Shown here in pieces: positions 47,460-59,600 of a stretch of 64,000 bases of DNA (position 1 is its first letter; each line of letters starts with the position of its first letter). This DNA is from Prostheceraeus crozeri (taxonomy: Eukaryota > Platyhelminthes > Polycladida > Euryleptidae), in NCBI GenBank assembly GCA_907163375.1, contig CAJQUW010015589.1, positions 62,001 to 126,000 of the forward strand, read 5' to 3'. The translations under genes were made by a program, and so were the position numbers. The notes under the pieces were generated by a model. The model worked only from the letters and a program-made list of their open reading frames with translations, searched no databases and was not told the origin of the DNA.

Positions 47460-48621
47460 CAAATATGCTTTGGCTGGACTTAGATATAATTGCGTTTTGT
47501 TCCATACTTTCTAACCATGCAGCTTTCCACTCGGTTACATCCAAAGATATACAAAATTTATTAATTGAACCAAAAGTCACAAGGAACGTCTGTTATGAGT
47601 TGCCTTCGTCTTGAAGTGGAGTAGCTTCAGAAATTCTGATCATACACAGCTTCTCCAATACTTGGAAATGATTAATATCTAACACGAATGAAGGAGATCC
47701 CACCGAACCGTTACTGATAGTAGTGAATTGTCAGTAAGTATCAATTTTTGCAGAAAATTGAATGCAAAAAAAGATTTACTGAAGCTTTTTTGAAGGAACG
47801 AAAAGAATTTACGACAAGTCACATTGAATGACGATTCACAGACTTAATGATAGACTTAAATTCATCGAAAATCCTGTAACGACTTCTATAAAAAATATGT
47901 CGATGTTTTCGAGCAGTAAATATCGATTGATCTGACTGCCTATATGATAAATTCCAGGAGAAGAAATAGAAAATGAATATTTGTTGGGAGGGAATAGAGC
48001 ATGGTGTCAAAATCACAGGAGCACGGCGGATGACGTCAAACAGAAAGTCTATCATGACCCTTGATAAATTCAGCATATTTCCGCATTTCAATCTAAATCA
48101 CAACTGAAATAGGATTGCTTTCCTTTCTATCGTGGTTTGACCGTTGTATTTATAAAGACTGTTTTGACCAGGTTATTATGACTCGACATTAATCTGCTTT
48201 TTGCATGTTGACATTATCGCAGCCCTGTCAGAATAAACATGATATGGATCAATTTGCTAATTCCAACTGCTTCCTTCATTTTTCCTGAGGTTGATACATT
48301 AAGACATAGAAATTCCTGATTCAAAGCCCGTCCTTGAAAGGTGTAGATGGATGTATCTACCAAGGAGGTTGAGATAGCATTAAAACATTGAATTATTAAG
48401 TGTAGGATTTGTTACATCAAAATGTGCAATTTCCGAGTCTTCATCACACCTCAAGATTTTGAGAAGGTAACTGAACTCAGAATGAATATTAATTTTGGAC
48501 GAAATCGTTGACCATGTATGTTGACATACAGCATCCAAATCCATATTCTACAGATCAGCTGTTGAAATGAATGTTCGATATTCTGACAGCATTATTAACG
48601 TTACAGGGATTTCGGACTTAC
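47460..48621. other. Intronic region of TTLL4-like gene
   Basis: No recognised element or exon. Confidence 0.5.
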
Positions 48622-48998
48622 CTCGCTCTCCGGGCGGCACAAAGCGGACGACCGGCGGTCGGAAGGAGAAATTCGATCGGATGAGGGCAACACGGATTGG
48701 TCCTTCACCTGCTTCCTCACTCTGCACAGTCATTCGGGAGGTGGCTCGAGATCCCATGCTGCTGCTCACTGCAGAGATAGGACGATTTACATTTGTTGAC
48801 AGAAGAACCATCAGATTGCTGAACTTACGCATACTGCTGCCATCACCGTCATCATCATCGAGGCAATCGACAACATCCTCGTCGACATCTTCATCAATGC
48901 CATCGTCCTCTTCGTCGTCCTGAGGTCGTTCCAGAGCCGATGCTCCACGAGAACGCAACTGCCTCTCTTCTTCTTCACCATCTCCTGGTTCCCGCTCA
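48622..48998 (-). CDS. TTLL4: TTLL4 exon B: acidic linker and start of conserved region
   Basis: The exon begins after a pyrimidine-rich acceptor (TTTGTCTCCACAG) and ends at GAG, CGA, G followed by GTAAGT, in phase 1. It encodes about 125 residues. The first half is very acidic, with long runs of D and E around DDEEDDGIDEDVDEDVVDC and DDDDGDG. This corresponds to the acidic stretch that precedes the catalytic core in vertebrate TTLL4. The second half ends in RSNFSFRPPVVRFVPPGER, which aligns with the VPPTIYF-RDER stretch of vertebrate TTLL4. The split codon joins exon C to read ERVEPLVWEYRKLLKW, against ERVEKLPWEQRKLLRW recalled for human. An open frame on the opposite strand of this exon is a shadow. 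Confidence 0.85.
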
Positions 48999-51900
48999 CT
49001 GTGGAGACAAAGAGACTTCGCTCTAGACAAATCAATGACAGAGAACTTATGGGGGAACTAAAAGAACATAATTACATCCTTCATGTTGTGAGTTGACAGC
49101 ATGGGCAAGTCGAATCCAACAAAGAAATAAAAAATAATTTTGCGGATGTGATGCCATTCAGTTCTGACGTGTTGTCTAAAATGAGACCAACTCACAGAAT
49201 TAGATTGTTTAATTCTTTCAGTTTACTAGAAGTGCACACTAATTCAAAACGATGGCAAATGCTGGAACCTAGCAAGTGACCAATTAGGAATTCCTAATAC
49301 CATACACACATCTGAAAAAAGTCGTGCGTCGCTTGCGGATTGCTGCATATTCCACCAGAGTGCCACGATTTCTTCAAATTTGAAGAATTCAGATCATTGA
49401 GCAGAAGTTTCTTGCTGATGTTGTAGGCGGTTAGTAAAAGAAGCCTGTCACGTGATAAAAATGTATCTTTGATTATCCCTAATGCCATGTTAGCTTTAGC
49501 AATCATACTTGAAATGTGATCGGTCCTTACGATCATTTTAAAGAAGATAGCAGGCGCACGAAAATTGGTTCAACTGATGATTTCACAGCTTTGTTAATTT
49601 TTCATGGAGAATGCACATAATGCCCCGTACTAAGAGAAGGAAGGTTGTTGTTCTTCTCCTGTATCCACAAGAAAGTGCCCCTGTGAATGATAAGCAAATT
49701 TTAAAATAAGATCGATTTAGATAAAATGATGAATGCTGATGTGCTAGATCTTTGTGCGGAGACGCAGCAAAAGGTGAAATTCACCACAACACAGGACATT
49801 CTCTAACACCTCAATGTTAGTAAAAATACCGTAAGTACATAAATAGGTAAATAGTGTAGATTTCTACACAGCAATTTTGTGACTGATAAATAAGAGCACA
49901 AAACACGACGGAAACATGGGACACAGTCTTGTTGACACAGTTTGGTGCACAGGATTGACAGACAGGCGTCGAGAACATAAACGCGATGGAGTGTTTGTTC
50001 ACAAGAGAAAACTCAACTTTGAAACTGGAAAATTTAGCTAAGTAAATTCAATGGTTGAAGTGAAACATGTCGTGTCTAGTGTAAAGAAATCATACTCATG
50101 AATGATGAGCTTTGTACTTTAGCGTTTCAATACAAAACATGAATTCCGATATGAAGACATCATATCCACAAATAACATGAAGAAAACTGCCTGGATCACT
50201 TGTCCAATGAATACTAGTAAATTTGTTGGTCTTCACTAAAATTGAAACATTTTATGAAAGAAATCCGGCATACGTGTCTCTCCCCATTCATAACTTGAAA
50301 TATCAAAATATCATTGAACTTAGTCATCAGGAAAAAACGACCCTCTTTACAATTCCAAGCCGCATCGATTATTGACCGAGATTTGAATTATTGCCAAAGC
50401 CGCCATTTTATGCATAAGGCTGCGTTTACACGTGAAACTTTATTGCTGACACTTTTTTATCCTTGATGAGTCAGACAAGAATGGACAAGCAATGGATGCC
50501 ATGTCATGCCTTCAATAATCGGGCTTCGTGTGTCACCAGACATTAGCAATTTAGTGAATGGCGATGAAGAGAAAGCATTGATCTCATCAGCTGATTACCC
50601 TCTGAGTGTCAGTAAAAAGTGTCATCTAAAATTGCTCCGTGTTCAACTTTTTTATATCTTTGTTTAGTCCAGAAAACAAAAAAATGAAATGTTCTGTTTT
50701 CCAAAACGCCATTTCCTCTCTATTATACTCAGTTAGTTACATGGTTTTCGCGCTTTTCAGCAATGCCATTCTAGAGCCAACGAGGGAATTTTTGATAATA
50801 TTCCAGGACTTAAAAGTTACTAGAATTGCACTAATTCTAAGAGACAGCTGTATGATTAACTATACTATGACAAATTCTTATACCACACGCATGGATTCGT
50901 TTTCTGAGCATTCCGGCTTCTGTCAAGGCTAGAGACCAGCATCTATGCAGCTCCTCCTGGTGCATAACGAAACTTCATAAAATCATACTTGTACTTAAGT
51001 CTTGACATTTACCTGATCCTTCCCTTTAAATTATGAAGACAAAATCCATAACTGTTTCAAACGCGATAAATACCTAATGAGCAGCAGCAGCGATTGCGGA
51101 AGGCAGAGCACCTTGTCTCCGTTTGTAATCCTATATACCGTGGGCGTAGGTTTCTCGTAGAAAATGATTAATAATTAATTATGAGTTAACACCACTTCAT
51201 ATGTAAATACATATTCCTCTTATCGGCAAATGGAAGACCGCCATGTCTGGAGGCATAATAGGATAGTCCGAAAGAGGATGAATTTTCCAAATATCCTAAT
51301 GATTTATCGTGCATACCAATTCTCATAGAAGATACGCTCATTAGTTCGGACTCTAAGATAAATTGCATGATGCAAAGTACAAATAATGTCTAATATCAAA
51401 AATTTGATGTGGCAATATGCACTTAACAGAGATCTACTTCCATTTAGGAGGCAGAAGAATGAGTTCTTCTTTGCGCTTCAAAAACGTCAACATTGGTAAA
51501 AATGTTTTGCACTATTTTGATTTTAACTGTTAAAAGAACTTTATGCTGCAAAATCAGACAAACAAACATGTAAATGGAACTTGCTACTCTTGAGTCAATT
51601 TTCAAATCTGCCTGAAAGTGGGAGATTTGCGGAGAAAATAACAATAGAAATCACATTTTAAGCGCCGATATGCCCAAATGATTCATTTGATATTATTTCT
51701 TTCCTTTCAAACTGAGCCAAAATATTGTCTTTCCCATAACCCTATGTCAATATCAGGTTTGTCGCGATCACAAGAATCTTCAAAAAGACCGCTGATAAAC
51801 AAAAAACGTTATCAATATTGCAAGCTAGAACGCTCAGGTTGAAATCAAGTCACATTTCTTGAATTTCATAAATAAATGACCATGTTGTGGCGACGGAAAT

Positions 51901-52081
51901 TCATTGGAATTCTTATTCGAAAACTAAGCAGCAGAGAAGTGCACACTGAAACATAAGTAAAAATGACGATTTATGCAAAATCAGACAAGAATTTTATGAC
52001 ACGTGGCATTTTTAATCAAAGATCTGATATTATCAGAATCGAACTGAAACTTATCCTGAAAATAACATATATTCACTGACT
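48999..52081. other. Intronic or 5' region of TTLL4-like gene
   Basis: ACAGAATTAGATTGTTTAAT at about 49195 repeats one arm of the 16.1-kb hairpin. No exon was recognised. Confidence 0.45.
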
Positions 52082-52506
52082 CAGGGGTTCCCTACCTGGG
52101 GTACGCGAAGGAATTTTGAGGGGTACACAGAATATGGGAGATTTATTATAATTCAATTTTACTTTGATTACTTTGCCGTTAATGGGTCAGTTGAACTGTT
52201 AAACTTTGTGCGAATTCCGCATTGGATTGTCATCATCTGGCCTTGAAGCAACCGCTGCTAATTAGCGATCAACTCGACCCCAACCACATACTTATATGAA
52301 TGCGGATTCTCCACCATAGTAATAACTGAAAGCAAACAAAGAGTCCGTTTGATGTTGGAGCATGACTTTCGCTGCGCTTGTGTTGTTACACAAGCGCGCA
52401 TCAGTTACGCCTCGGCAAATTTTTGTGTAATAAAATTACGAATTTCGTATATTTCTACCCGTAATTAAATGCTAATATGATTGAATTCTTGCTATTTTTA
52501 TATGTA

Positions 52507-53917
52507 CAGTGCGCGACAATATGTTGGAATATCTATGCTGAAATTAATCATCTGACATCGTACTTGTTTTCAAATTTCAAATTCAACTCCTATCGTTTCC
52601 GTGAGATCATGCGTGCATTGATAGAGCTTTAAAAGTGAATGCACAGCTATTTTTTATCACTATTTGCGTATGTTGATTATCATGAGCTCTGACGAAACGA
52701 AACGAGATTGAAAATTGTAACCCTTTACCAGAACACCTCGAAGACACAGGTTCAGATTGCATCTGATCCCAAAGTTGCTCAATCAATGGCTAGATAGGTT
52801 AAGATATAATGATTTAATGCGTATTAGCGTTATTAGATTTTTCATTCTTTTCATCTCTTTTCAGGTGATAAAGCAGTTCAAAGACCCTGGACACCATCAT
52901 ACCGACTACAGCAAATGTGGTAGACCGGAGGCATTCGACAACCGAGATCTTCGACATATGCAACAACTGGTGTTCAAACAGCCAAGAGCTACCGCTAATA
53001 CCATCAAAGAATAAATGGGAGCTACTGTGTCTCAGCGGACCGTCCAAGGAGGTCTGAATCGAGCAGGCGTTTCTTGTATCAAGCCTCACAAACGCCCTCT
53101 TCAGACCCCTGTTCATGTTACAAAGAGGCTTTCTTGGTCCAGACAGCGCATGAATGGACTGTGGAGGAATGGTCCAAAGTCATTTTCAGCGAAGAAACCA
53201 AAATAGAAGTACGCGACAATTGCCCAAAGTTTGTACGAGTAGTGGACGGTCATCCACTAACAAAGCAGCATTGTGAGAACACTGTCAAACATCCGGTTAG
53301 TGTCATCATATGGGCCTGCTTTTCAATTCACGGCGCTGGTCGAGCATTTGTTATCGAGGAAGCGCTCAACAGTGAGAAATATATCACTGAAATATTAACC
53401 AGGCGTGTCATTCCACAAAGAAGACTGGTATCCGTCAAATGAAGCAATTTTCCAACAAGATAACGCACCTTGCCATGTCATTTGGCGAACAATGGATTTC
53501 TTTGAAAATTTCGAAATTCGGATGCTTCCATGGCCCTCAGCTTCTCCAGACATGAACCCAATTGAGAATTTATGGGCCATCATCAAAGTAAACATTCGCG
53601 CAAGAGATGCTTCACGAAACAGGCAATCATATCATCTTTCATTGATATTTGGCATCGTGACAGAGATGTTCAGGAAATGTGTCAAAAACTTGTATTTTCT
53701 ATGCCCCGTGTAGTCACTGCGTTGTCGGACGCAAAGGGTCATCACACAAAATACTGAAGTTTTGTATGAAAATACATGTTTGTATGGAAATATGTTGTTG
53801 TTTTGATGTATAAATTCGATCTCATGGGATAATAATTATAATAATTTTTGAAAATAAAATTTTAAGTTATATTTTTCACTCATAATCTACACTATTCCAA
53901 TATTTTGTCGAGCACTG
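52507..53917 (+). mobile_element. Tc1-family transposon, complete ends
   Basis: The terminal inverted repeat CAGTGCGCGACAATATGTTG at the left matches CAGTGCTCGACAAAATATTG as the complement of the right, continuing to GAAT. TA dinucleotides at 52505-52506 and 53918-53919 are the target duplication. Length 1411 bp. It is a different family from the Tc1 copy at 13.6 kb. Confidence 0.92.
52862..53757 (+). pseudogene. Tc1 transposase, DD34E family, inactive
   Basis: Blocks in order: VIKQFKDPGHHHTDYSKCGR with GRPEAFDNRD, VSQRTVQGGLNRAGVSC, WTVEEWSKVIFSEETKIEV, HPVSVIIWACFSIHGAG, EAIFQQDNAPCHVIW and WPSASPDMNPIENLWAIIK, ending at KGHHTKY and a TGA. Catalytic positions two and three (QQD and NPIE) are intact with 34 residues between them; the first reads FSEET where active relatives have FSDET. 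The reading changes frame at least twice (near 53150 and 53430) and has an in-frame stop near 53013, so it is dead. Confidence 0.88.
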
Positions 53918-54233
53918 TATATGTAAGGGCACGCGCAATAATGAAAAATCCTATGATTTTCTATTTTGTGGGTACGCAACTTAAAGCGGTTGTAAACCTC
54001 TTCCTTCAGTCTAGCCTCAGACGGCTGCTTAACCAAGCAATAAATAGTCTCTTAATCTTCCAATTTCCCAACATTATTACGAATTTTGCCATTTCTCTCG
54101 ATGTCATGCTTGGATATGACAAGTTAAGACAACAATGAAACCTTGATGAACTCCTTCAAGTGACTAAAGGATGCAGTGCGGAGTAATGGAGATAAAAAAC
54201 AAGGGACAAGGCATCCCAATGATCTTTTAGATC

Positions 54234-54310
54234 AGTGGTTCCTAACCTGGGTTCGATAGAACCCCAGGGGTTCCGGTGGGTCAATTTCATGGGTTCGGAG
54301 GTTTAGTTCT
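54234..54310 (+). mobile_element. hAT-type terminal segment
   Basis: CAGTGGTTCCTAACCTGGGT followed by TCGATAGAACCCCAGGGG is a typical hAT end. Only this end was recognised; the sequence runs directly into the RTE-like LINE fragment. Confidence 0.55.
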
Positions 54311-54311
54311 G

Positions 54312-54881
54312 TTTGATGCTGGCGGGGAAGCAGCTGTCAGAGGGAGGATCCGGAGCGGTTGGTACCGGTTTCGTGAAATGGCTCCCTTTTTGACATCTAC
54401 AGCAGCTGCACTTTCAATGAAGGCAGTCATCTATAAGTTATGTGTACGCACCAGCATGTTGTACAGCAGCGAGACTTGGACCATGTCATCAGAGTATTTT
54501 AGGCGTCTTGATGTGAATGAAATGCGGATGGTCCGTGTGAAGAATCACATCTCTCGACCGCATTTCCAATGAAGAGCTCAGAAGAAGAATGTGCCTGGAG
54601 CCTATCGGTGACTCTATTAAGGAGACGACGCCTAAGATGGTGTGGTCATGTGGAGAGGAAAGACAATTGCCAGTGGGTGAAGCGCGTGCGGAAATTACAA
54701 GTGGATGGTCGCCGACCTGTTGGACGTCCAAGGAAATCATGAAGCGATAACATCAAAGAGGACCTTCGATAGCTCGAGCTCCGTGTGGAATATGCTAGAG
54801 ACCGAGCGAAGTGGAGAACTGCCACACAAGCAAACCGTCGTACCTAACATGGATGAAACAATAAGTAATAAGTAAGTAAGT
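54312..54881 (+). pseudogene. 3' fragment of an RTE-like LINE
   Basis: The reading GRIRSGWYRFREMAPFL, then KAVIYKLCVRTSMLYSSETW and FRRLDVNEMRMVR, then in shifted frames SNEELRRRMCLEPIGD, RRLRWCGHVERKD, GRRPVGRPRKS and LRVEYARDRAKWRT is the C-terminal part of a LINE reverse-transcriptase polyprotein common in animals. At least two frame slips and two stops (in RPRKS-stop and after KEDLR) are present. A short TAAG repeat tail ends it at 54860-54881. Confidence 0.8.
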
Positions 54882-55149
54882 TTCACCCCATAAAAATATA
54901 AATAAATAGTTAGGAGCGACATGCTACCCAAGCGTCGTTTCCAGTCCTTATATCCAGGGTTGGTAAAGAAAGTGGCACTTGAGAATTATGGAATCTGGTT
55001 GCAATATTTCTTCCCAAAAATTATGTCTTGTTTCCCATACTCGGTACTATCTCTGAATTTTTCAGTGAAATAGTCCCTCATTCTTGTCTCATACAAGAGT
55101 TAAAACTGTGTGAAGAAACATCAATTGGCAGCTTCAATCCGATAAGCAA

Positions 55150-55650
55150 TATCAGCGTTCTTCTGATAAGCGAAAATTCTGAGTTCATTCTCATTTTGGG
55201 GTACATGGCTGATATCTTCGATGCTCTCAATTGCCTCAATCAACAGATGCAGGGCGATGGAGTCAACATCATCGAAGCAGAAGAAAATCTGCGGATTTTT
55301 CAAAAAAAGCTACCGTTATGGAAACGACGAACAGGGAATGATAACTTTGCAAACTTTCCCCCTGCTATATAACTGTGTGAGTAAGATCGAAGACGTGTGC
55401 GGTTTCACAGACATTTCTGTAGCCACGGTACTGAAGCAAGCAATTGCCATGCACCTAGATGAGCTCGCTAAGTCTCCCGAAGGATACTTCCCCACTAGAA
55501 AGTCATATCCAGGAAGTCTTAGCACTCAGATCCGTTTCGCACGAAGCACCAAAGACGAATGTCACGAAAGAGATGATAGCCAGTCAATCATGTCAGCGTC
55601 AACTCTTTCCTCACATCCATTCTCAGAACTTGGGATACTTCGTCACTAAT
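55150..55650 (+). pseudogene. hAT transposase fragment (SCAND3/ZBED5-like)
   Basis: Blocks: VLLISENSEF, GYMADIFDALNCLNQQMQGD, then LRIFQKKLPLWKRR, then in a second frame TLQTFPLLYNCVSKIEDVC, LKQAIAMHLDELAKSPEGYF and PTRKSYP. These match the C-terminal half of the hAT transposases from which vertebrate SCAND3, ZBED5 and FAM200-type genes derive. The N-terminal BED finger and DDE first half are missing, and one frame slip occurs near 55345. It may be a piece of the autonomous partner of one of the hAT ends at 52-54 kb, but that is not shown. Confidence 0.7.
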
Positions 55651-56392
55651 GTGAATGAGGCAAAAATTTCTATGTATATACTATGAACACTACCACTACA
55701 CTAGGATATCCTAGTATATATGAGGATTCTACTGATGCGGACGGCTCACAAAATGACGCTGTCAGAAATATTTCCCTCCCAAGCATGTAGGCCCAAGTTA
55801 GCATGCAATTAGTGGTTTGTCGCATTTCGAGAGCTGAGCTGAAATGATGGATATTCATTTTACTTAGTGACTCCGATCTTGCTTACCGAAAACGAAAACG
55901 CCAGAAAGTTTTCGTTATCGCTTTCGCTTTTGTTTCCGTAAGCAAAAACTAAAGATGCGTAAAGCGAATAAGTTTTCGTTTTCATCACAGAAACAACACT
56001 GCTGATGAGATGAGGATTCGAACAGTTTCTTTGTTCCCCTGTAAGTAAATCATGAAAGATCGTGTAAGTGGTGTAATTGACACGAACTCTTCGATCATCG
56101 CGTGTCGCACCGGCAAAGCAGCGACAGTCAAGAAGCGGTGTCCCGGAATGCCAAATATGAAAACAGCTCACCACAAATGAACGATCCTGAATATGCCAGA
56201 GTGAACACAGAGGAACTCAAAGAGGCACAATCAAGAGATGGGACATTGAGACGATGAAAAGCGTCTATCGAAGTCAAGCAATTATGAGCGATTTGTTCAT
56301 GAACTCAAGGCGAAGAGAGCCATGTCTAAAGTTGGCTGGAACACGCAACATCTCCATTTTACGTTAACAAATGAGCAAAAATGATAACTTGC
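55651..56392. other. Region without a recognised gene
   Basis: A segment at 55885-55985 has repeated GAAAACG and CGTTTTCG-like words in both orientations, perhaps a decayed MITE. Confidence 0.4.
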
Positions 56393-56613
56393 CTGATCGT
56401 CTGCAAAATATTTCGTGTCGTTCTTTCGACATGTTCGACTCTTTCGGAAACTTCCTTCAGATGCCTTTTCCACGAATATCGGATCTGCTTGCCCTCTTCT
56501 CCAAAGGCACTCCCTCGAATTTCTAAGGTCGCTGTCTCTTTCAACACAACTTTGAGTGGTCGAGATTTGTGCAAGATGCCGTTCTTTCGCCCTGAGATGC
56601 GGGCCCGACGCAT
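56393..56613 (-). CDS. TTLL4: Candidate first coding exon of TTLL4-like gene (exon A)
   Basis: The open frame runs from an ATG at 56613, just downstream of an in-frame stop, for 73 residues. It is basic and helix-prone (SWKRHLKEVSERVEHVERTT) and is not recognised as a known domain. It ends at CAG followed by GCAAGT, a consensus GC-type donor, after two bases of a codon. The acceptor of exon B at 48998 needs exactly this phase, giving a joined reading ...NILQTI-SEREPGD.... The N-terminal region of TTLL4 proteins is poorly conserved, so homology cannot confirm it. A small unrelated gene or a chance open frame remains possible. The intron would be 7.4 kb and would hold the hAT, Tc1 and RTE-like pieces. 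Confidence 0.4.
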
Positions 56614-59600
56614 GACAGAGCATCAGCAAATAGCTTGCGGAGGCTGTGGAAGGCGTTCTCTTCACTCTGGCGTTGCTTAGTGGCATTTCCGGCATTCATA
56701 CTGATGCCAATAAGGTGGAGAAGACGAGAAGGTTGGACATACGGGCAGATAAGAGTCAGACACAATATCAAGACGGATGCAGTTGAAAACAATGCGCGTG
56801 AGATCATCTCGCGACTAAATAGCTAAGAATTAAGTTGACAAACCAGTCACAAGTGAGTCGTGTGAAGTATTAGGTAGAATGAATGTAAAACAAGCTAATA
56901 GACTATGAGACACGTCTATTTTCAAGATCCAATTATCCAAAAAAGAAATTTCACATGATCATTATGGTAAGCGCCGTCACCATCATAATAAAAGTAAAAT
57001 AACTTCAATTCGCATACATGGACATAAATTCATCATTTCCAAAAAGAGTTGCACTTACGATATCATATTGCCATATCCCTGTTGCATGATACGTAGCAAT
57101 GTCAATCTGATCAACATCATCTACTCGGCGCCATGTAGAGGTCCTTCGTCAGCTGTCACTTTCAATTATTACGACAGCTAAGACTAAATAACAAACTGAA
57201 ATGATTCTCTCCGCTGACAGAGAAGCGTTATATTCGGCTCTCAGTGCATGACAATGTACGCGATTATGCTATATGTGATATGAACACTGATTTGAGAGAG
57301 ATAATCATGACAAAGGAAATATTTTCACATATATTTTGATTTCTTTACTTTTGCTGATAATATGTATTATCTCTAATTCATTGCAGTTATACAAATCAGC
57401 CCATTTACAACTGATATCTAACTGCAATTCACCAATTCTAGAAGAACAAAAAGTGCATAAAGTTATACGCAATAGAATAAAAGTCATCGCGATTTAGCAA
57501 CTTTAAAAGTCTCAAATTTATCATTATGTTCTAAGTGACAGAGTGACTTTGATTTACAGGTGGGAATGTCCAGCATTATAATAACTAAGCGATAGAAATG
57601 CAACATTAGCTGTGCTTATCAAAATCATCCTGAGTTGTCAACTCTTCAACCAGAAGACGTCTTAAGCTGGGGCCGTTAAATCTAAAAAAAAGCTTGTTCA
57701 AATTAAATAAGATCAAATTGTGCGCATATTGGCAATGAATTGGAGCCTGTTCGTCCGAACATTTGAAATATGATCGTATATGCTGACATGTATAAAAGAA
57801 AATTCATACATGAAACTTTATCTCCGCTGACGGGAGATCCAGCCTCAACGCAAGAAAGAAGACTTGTGGAAAATGTATGACTTTTGAATGATGTTTTAAA
57901 CATATTTCTAATTTTTATAATTATTTGTCATATTTTTTGGTCGTCCCAACAATCATATCAAAAAGTGGCTTGTAATCAACGGAGCTGAGACAATTCCAAC
58001 GGTCTAAGACGAAAAATCATTGGACTATCAATCCCTTGGTTGGAAAAACAATAAGACTGTACTGAACAAAAAAGCTACTGAACTTCGTAACTGACGCAAC
58101 TTTCCAATGCAGTTGAGCAAGCTACGCAGAGATTGTCGTTTCAGATACGAATAACACTTCATGTATCTTACTAAAATCGTGCAATATATTTATACACATA
58201 TCGAAATTAAGAAAAGATCCACTAAATCACGAGAAAAACCAATGGCATCAATCAGATCTTGATCCATCAATCTTTTCTTCATTGCACAAAATGAAACTTT
58301 CTACTTTTTGAAAGTGACGGCACATGACATCTGGACATGATTTGGATGACGTCTAACTTTTATATATCAGTTCCGTTGTTATTCCGAAATCCGTTATCCG
58401 AAATCCATAAAAACATATTCTTAACGATGAAATAATGCCACAAGAATTGCTATCGTGAAACTTTAAAATGGTTTACAGGTCATTTTGAATATTTAACTTA
58501 TAAGCTAATGTTCTTAACAAAATGCTTCAAATTTCAAAATAACCAACAGGCTTCTGATATACATGTACAACAATGAACAATTCTTATCTCGATGGAAGCA
58601 TAGTAGGAACATCTTTAGTTTTATTACACAATCTTAAATATATTCAAGTATTTTCGTGGAATGGCCCATATTCAATTTCAAAGCATCGCTTATTCCCATG
58701 TGAAACTATCACATTTCGAAAAGAAGTATTGAAACGCATTCAACGACAAACGTCGAATGTCTCACTGCACCCATTATCACCTGATTTATGTTTCGTCTCT
58801 CAGGAATTAATTAATGACTCCGGTCAGTCGACAGGTTGTTAAATATTTTGCTGCCTGTCGCTTCACTTCAAACAAATTTTCAGATGTAGAAATGATGTAG
58901 CTCATGAAATGCATTCAGGTTGTCAAGCCGAGGATTTCTTTCTTTGCGCTAATTCTTCATCCAATTCACGACGCATCCGGCCTTTCTAGAGCTCTCCTAA
59001 TGACGATGAACTTGGACGTCCCGAGAGGCCTTCTAATTTGACGTTCAGAAAGTAGCCACTGTTGAGGAAGGCAGTGAAGACGGGAGGAATCGGTGGAGTG
59101 ATGAGCAGAGGAAATGGTGTTGAGAATTGTCAATATGTGAAAATAATGGCAAGGTCCATTCATCGGTAAGACCCAGCAGAATTATCCATATTACTTCCCA
59201 AGTAATGGAATCCGATTTCGTCAATGATGGAATAAAGGCAGTTTCCGAGTGAGAAGATTTTGCTTGCTTCAACTTCTCCTTTTTTCTTATATCTAAATGA
59301 AAAGTGTGAATCTGTAACGACACTGCCGTCTTGGCGTATTTTCATCAAAAGGATTTTGTGATGAGTTCGCGATAATACTTGTTAGGAAGCACTTCATGAC
59401 AATTACGCTTTTGCGAAATATGGAAGTATCAGCTTGGCGGTGTTGACTGCTTCTGTCTTCAGTCTTGATCAACAGATAAACAAGTCATTGAAAGATGCAA
59501 TCATCATCAATTTGGCTTTCATTTTTCACTTTATTTGCATGACAAGGCCCTTCAATCATTTTTTTGTATTTAATGTGATGAAATAAGAATGATTCTTGCA

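Larger units (their letters stand above)
52082..53998. mobile_element. hAT-like non-autonomous element split by a Tc1 insertion
   Basis: The left end CAGGGGTTCCCTACCTGGGG followed by GTACGCGAAGG is of hAT type. The segment GGGTACGCAACTTAAAGCGG and GGTTGTAAACCTC at about 53970-54000 looks like the inverted, decayed other end. Without the Tc1 element (52507-53917) about 500 bp remain. No clean 8-bp target duplication was found, so the boundary is tentative. Confidence 0.45.
24411..56613 (-). other. TTLL4: TTLL4-type tubulin polyglutamylase gene (span of model)
   Basis: The model joins exons A to K: 56613-56393, 48998-48622, 41419-41309, 41240-41164, 37440-37163, 35698-35570, 35500-35378, 34846-34558, 34492-34295, 30234-29841 and 24535-24411. 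Exon lengths sum to 2322 bp (773 codons plus stop), and every junction keeps phase. TTLL4 is a TTL-family ligase that adds glutamates to side chains of tubulin tails, mainly beta-tubulin, and of nucleosome assembly proteins. The assignment rests on recalled vertebrate TTLL4 segments, for example KHMKSPGFRSIREYQK, NHFPGTFQIGRKDRLWRNL, LTNYSVNKKN and HELFGFDILLDES. Introns C-D, F-G and H-I are only 68, 69 and 65 bp. The others range from 0.5 to 7.4 kb and carry the transposons. Exons B to J are secure; A and K are inferred. Human TTLL4 is about 1200 residues with a longer disordered N-terminus, so 5' coding exons may be missing. Confidence 0.9.

Noticed and set aside
48567-48923. Plus-strand open frame with a serine-rich tail
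   Set aside because: It is the antisense shadow of TTLL4 exon B; the serine run is the complement of the acidic codons.
56541-56826. Open frames upstream of candidate exon A on both strands
   Set aside because: They overlap one another in a GC-richer patch and none shows a domain; only the frame ending in the phase-2 GC donor has independent support.
58573-58842. 89-codon plus-strand open frame
   Set aside because: AT-rich, no domain, no splice partner; length is within chance for this composition.
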